DNA from: Streptomyces glomeratus
Lineage (GTDB): Bacteria; Actinomycetota; Actinomycetes; Streptomycetales; Streptomycetaceae
Direction: 5' to 3'
DNA: 64,000 bases
Assembly: GCF_021462825.1 (NCBI RefSeq)
Contig: NZ_JAKEEB010000039.1
Coordinates: 49,313 to 113,312, forward strand
Position 1 is the first letter of the stretch. Every line of letters begins with the position of its first letter. Positions 61,520 through 64,000 of this stretch are shown here, one piece after another. Under the pieces are notes generated by a model, which was given only the letters and a program-made list of their open reading frames with translations, searched no databases and was not told where the DNA came from. The translations under genes were made by a program, and so were the position numbers.

Positions 61520-62812
61520 TCAGGCGCGCGCCGACGCGGGTTCCGCCGCCGGGCCTCCCTGCGCCACCACCAGGGTCCGCCCGGACCACGGCTGGTTCTG
61601 CGCGGGGGTGAGCCGGCGCCCGAGCCGGACGGCCAGAACCGTGATGCCCAGGGAGAACAGCAGGAAGGTGACGACGTACGGCGCGGGCAGCGACGCGGCC
61701 AGCGGACCGCCCACCACCGGGCCGACCGCGAGGGCCAGCTGCTTCACCAGAGCGAAGGCCGAGTTGTACTGACCGGCCATCCCCGTGGGCGCGAGGTCCG
61801 CCACGAGCGGGGCGAGCGTCGGCGACAGCATCGCCTCACCGAGACCGAACAGCGCATACGTCGAGACGAACGCGGCGGTCGCCATGGCCTGGCTGCCGTG
61901 CCCGAGCCCGGCCCACCCGGCCAGGGCCCACGCGACGGCCCAGATGAACCCCACCGCCGCGATGACCCGGGACCGCTTGCGCCGCTCCACGAACTTCAGC
62001 ACCGCGAACTGCGCGACCACGATCACGGCCGTGTTGGCGGCCAGCGCCGTACCCAGAGCGGACGTGGAGATGCCGGCAGCCTCGACGCCGTACGCGCTCA
62101 GACCCGACTCGAACTGGCCGTAGCAGGCGAAGAACAGCACGAAGCCCAGCACGCAGAGCTGCACCATGGCCCGGTTGCCCAGCAGCCGCTTCCAGCTCGC
62201 CCGGCCGCTGTGCGGGGCTCCGTCCTCGATCCTCGGCGCGTGCGGGATCCGGACCGTCGACATGAGGACGGCAAGCAGCAGGAAGATCGCGGCCTCTACA
62301 GCGAACAGCAGGGTGAAGGAGGCGGCGCGGGAGGTGTCGACGAGGTCGCCTCCGATCAGACCGCCGACGCCCAGGCCCAGGTTCTGGAGGAAGAACTGGA
62401 GGGCGAAGGCGCGCGACCGGGTCTCCGACGTCGAGCAGTCCACGATCATGGTGGCCAGCGCCGGCTGCATCACGGCCTGCCCGGCACCGAGCACCGCGGC
62501 CGACAGCAGCACGCTCACCGCGGACCCGGAGAGTCCGAGGGCAAGCGATCCGAGGGCGGCGGTGACGAGGGCGGAGAGCAGGACCGGAAGGGGGCCGCGC
62601 CGGACGATGGCCCGTCCGGCGAACGGCAGCACCACGAGCGCGGCCACGGCGAAGACGGCGAGTACGACACCCGCCGTCGCGGCACCGAGATCCCGCACCT
62701 GCGCCACATAGACGTACAGATACGGCACGGTGAAGCCGAGGCCGAATGTGCTGAGTGCGTTGCCCACGTGGATCCGGCGCATCGCTGCGCCCATCGCCCT
62801 GGTCACGGTCAC
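61520..62812 (-). CDS. 12-TM MFS transporter
   Basis: 430 residues with about 12 hydrophobic segments. The first carries GNALSTFGLGFTVPYLYVYV. Loop 2-3 has the motif LPFAGRAIVRRGPLPVLL, and segment 4 is LGAGQAVMQPALATMI. MFS family, probably drug or metabolite export; substrate unknown. GTG 62812 follows AAGGAAGAAG. It is divergent from a MarR gene, 152 bases apart, which implies local control. The C-terminal tail is short and hydrophilic. Confidence 0.88.
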   Translation of the reverse strand: MTVTRAMGAAMRRIHVGNALSTFGLGFTVPYLYVYVAQVRDLGAATAGVVLAVFAVAALVVLPFAGRAIVRRGPLPVLLSALVTAALGSLALGLSGSAVSVLLSAAVLGAGQAVMQPALATMIVDCSTSETRSRAFALQFFLQNLGLGVGGLIGGDLVDTSRAASFTLLFAVEAAIFLLLAVLMSTVRIPHAPRIEDGAPHSGRASWKRLLGNRAMVQLCVLGFVLFFACYGQFESGLSAYGVEAAGISTSALGTALAANTAVIVVAQFAVLKFVERRKRSRVIAAVGFIWAVAWALAGWAGLGHGSQAMATAAFVSTYALFGLGEAMLSPTLAPLVADLAPTGMAGQYNSAFALVKQLALAVGPVVGGPLAASLPAPYVVTFLLFSLGITVLAVRLGRRLTPAQNQPWSGRTLVVAQGGPAAEPASARA

Positions 62813-62872
62813 CTTCTTCCTTGAGAGGAGGACACCTCGAGGAGCGACCCGGAGGTCTTACCCTTGAAGCGG

Positions 62873-62958
62873 TTAGCCCTGAACACTTAGAGGCTAAAGT
62901 TCGAAGCTAAACAGTACACGCCGAAGGACTTCAACGCCAAGCGGGGGCGTGCGATACT
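62873..62958. promoter_or_regulatory. marR promoter and candidate operators between MFS and marR
   Basis: TTAGCC (62873-62878) and GGCTAA (62892-62897) form an inverted repeat; GCTAAA recurs directly at 62893 and 62906 around TTCGAA. TTCAAC (62930-62935), 17 bases, GATACT (62953-62958) is a good promoter ending six bases before the marR ATG, so that gene is probably leaderless. The MarR protein probably acts at the repeats to control the divergent MFS gene. Confidence 0.55.
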
Positions 62959-62964
62959 GCGGCC

Positions 62965-63513
62965 ATGGGCGACAACCCCGGCGTCAGTGAGCCGACCCTC
63001 GACGAACAGATCGCCGCATACCAGCGCGAGTTCCAGGACCTGGACCCCCAGGTCGAGAAGATCGTCTCGGCGCTGTCCCGCCTCAACCGCCGGATGAACG
63101 TGGCCTACGGCCGCCAGACCGCCGGGCTGGGCATCAGCAACGCCGAGTGGGAGGTCCTCAAGGCACTCGTCCTCTCCGGCGCCCCCTATCGGATGGGCCC
63201 GAGCGATCTGGCCAAGCGGCTCGGCCTGACGCCGGCCGCGATGACCCACCGCATCGACCGCATGGTGAGCGAGGGTCTGGTCACCCGGGAGCGCGACGAG
63301 GCCAACCGGGTCCGTGTGATCGTCGAGCTGACCGCTGAGGGCCGCGAGAAGTGGCTGGAGGCGATGCGCCTGGCCTCCGGGTTCGAGGAGGACCTCCTCC
63401 AGGACCTCTCCTCCGAGGAGCGCAACGCCCTCGGCGACGCGCTGACCCGTCTGCTGCGCCGTGTCGAACACGCCCAGCCCGATGCTGGGGGACGTCTGAG
63501 CGACCTGGACTGA
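62965..63513 (+). CDS. MarR-family transcriptional regulator (adjacent to MFS gene)
   Basis: 182 residues. The winged helix includes MGPSDLAKRLGLTPAAMTHRIDRMVSEGLV (in parts: GPSDLAKRLGLTPAAMTHR, IDRMVSEGLVTRE) and the wing RDEANRVRVIVELTAEGREKW. ATG 62965 lacks a ribosome site; a -10 box six bases upstream suggests leaderless expression. Divergent from the MFS gene. The next unit downstream is an rRNA leader. Confidence 0.9.
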   Translation: MGDNPGVSEPTLDEQIAAYQREFQDLDPQVEKIVSALSRLNRRMNVAYGRQTAGLGISNAEWEVLKALVLSGAPYRMGPSDLAKRLGLTPAAMTHRIDRMVSEGLVTRERDEANRVRVIVELTAEGREKWLEAMRLASGFEEDLLQDLSSEERNALGDALTRLLRRVEHAQPDAGGRLSDLD

Positions 63514-63552
63514 CGCTCAGGGAGGTTTGCCGGCGTCTCCTCCTGGGGAGGC

Positions 63553-64000
63553 TTGACAGTCCACACCTCGATCCGTAAAGTTCTTCGGGTTGCCACGGAG
63601 CCGTAACGGTTCTGCGGCAGCACCTCCGCCGCAGCAGCGGCAGCAACCCACTCAGCAAGATCACCCAACGGGGTCGAATTCGGCGCGCCCGAATTCAATT
63701 CGATTTGGGTACGGCGACTCCGATCCACCGCGATTGGGAATCGCCGGAGAGATCCGCTAGGGTTGGAGGCGTCGGAACGGCCCAAGGGCCGGGAGGACGA
63801 CCCCGGTTGACTGGGGATCAGGAGCCGAACGGGCCGGAAAGGCCCCAGGGAATCTGATAAAGTCGACACCGCCGGAAGGCCGAAAGGCCGGAAAGCGCCG
63901 AGGAAATCGGGCCGAGAAAAGGTCTGATAGAGTCGGAAACACCGAAGGGAAGCGCCCGGAGGAAAGCCTGAGAGAGTCTCTCGGGTGAGTACGAAGGAAG
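63553..64000 (+). promoter_or_regulatory. rRNA operon promoter/leader region (16S gene beyond window)
   Basis: TTGACA-N17-TAAAGT (63553-63581) is an excellent promoter. Further -10-type boxes follow at 63758 (TAGGGT, with TTGGGA 18 bases upstream), 63858 (TAAAGT in TGATAAAGTCG) and 63928 (TAGAGT in TGATAGAGTCGG). The last 70 bases, with ACCGAAGGGAAGCGCCCGGA and GGTGAGTACGAAGG, match the conserved leader of Streptomyces rrn operons as I remember it. Streptomyces rrn operons have several tandem promoters. No 16S sequence is reached. Hairpin GGCCGGAAAGGCC repeats lie at 63830-63895. Confidence 0.85.

Overview
The window is high-GC actinobacterial chromosome, almost certainly Streptomyces. It carries BldC, an AtrA-type TetR regulator, an Lsr2-family protein, DUF3073 and DUF6274 proteins, a mycothiol-dependent enzyme, frequent GTG starts and a strong G/C third-position bias. 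From memory, the gene order matches the S. coelicolor core region running from dnaX (about SCO4067) through purD, purC, purSQL, purF/purM, vdh, bldC and atrA to an rRNA operon. I could not run an alignment to confirm this. No transposase, integrase, CRISPR array or prophage gene was found, so this looks like conserved core DNA rather than an island.

Bases 1-20000 hold most of the de novo purine pathway on the plus strand, interspersed with other genes: dnaX 3' end, purD, a degenerate M48-protease-like membrane protein, an N,N-dimethylformamidase-like protein, a 44-nt minisatellite, purC, three tRNA-Gly genes, an Lsr2-family gene, purS-purQ-purL (overlapping start/stop codons), a TetR/MFS efflux pair, a mycothiol-dependent enzyme, a META-domain lipoprotein, purF and purM. 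Bases 20000-33500 hold DUF3073, valine dehydrogenase, bldC, DUF6274, a repeat-filled spacer, tRNA-Asp, the HrpA helicase, an FMN oxidoreductase, a tRNA-Glu/Asp/Phe cluster with an embedded parS site, a metallophosphoesterase and a small zincin.

Bases 33500-47900 hold a Pro/Gly/Ser-rich lipoprotein, a DEAD-box helicase with an Arg/Asp/Gly repeat tail, a large secreted FG-GAP protein, an amino-acid permease, tRNA-Lys, a riboflavin-type unit (ribA, marR, and a reductase-deaminase fusion in reversed RibD order), initiator tRNA-Met, a SpoIIE-type phosphatase, and an M23 peptidase behind a c-di-AMP (ydaO) riboswitch. Bases 47900-64000 hold an aldo/keto reductase, PrsW, TrmB, LhgO, an ORF1590-like sporulation regulator, an asparagine-synthetase-like protein with altered active sites, atrA divergent from a type II NADH dehydrogenase, a PAS-SpoIIE-HATPase protein, an MFS/MarR divergent pair, and finally the multi-promoter leader of an rRNA operon whose 16S gene lies beyond the window.

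The genes span housekeeping (purines, tRNAs, RNA helicases, rRNA), development (BldC, AtrA, ORF1590-like protein, Lsr2-family protein, SpoIIE-type phosphatases), envelope remodelling (c-di-AMP-controlled M23 peptidase, lipoproteins, PrsW) and chromosome segregation (parS). The best leads are the parS site between tRNA genes, the riboswitch, the two putative pseudoenzymes (M48-like and AsnB-like), the reversed RibD fusion with a candidate shared MarR operator, and the non-coding repeat arrays.
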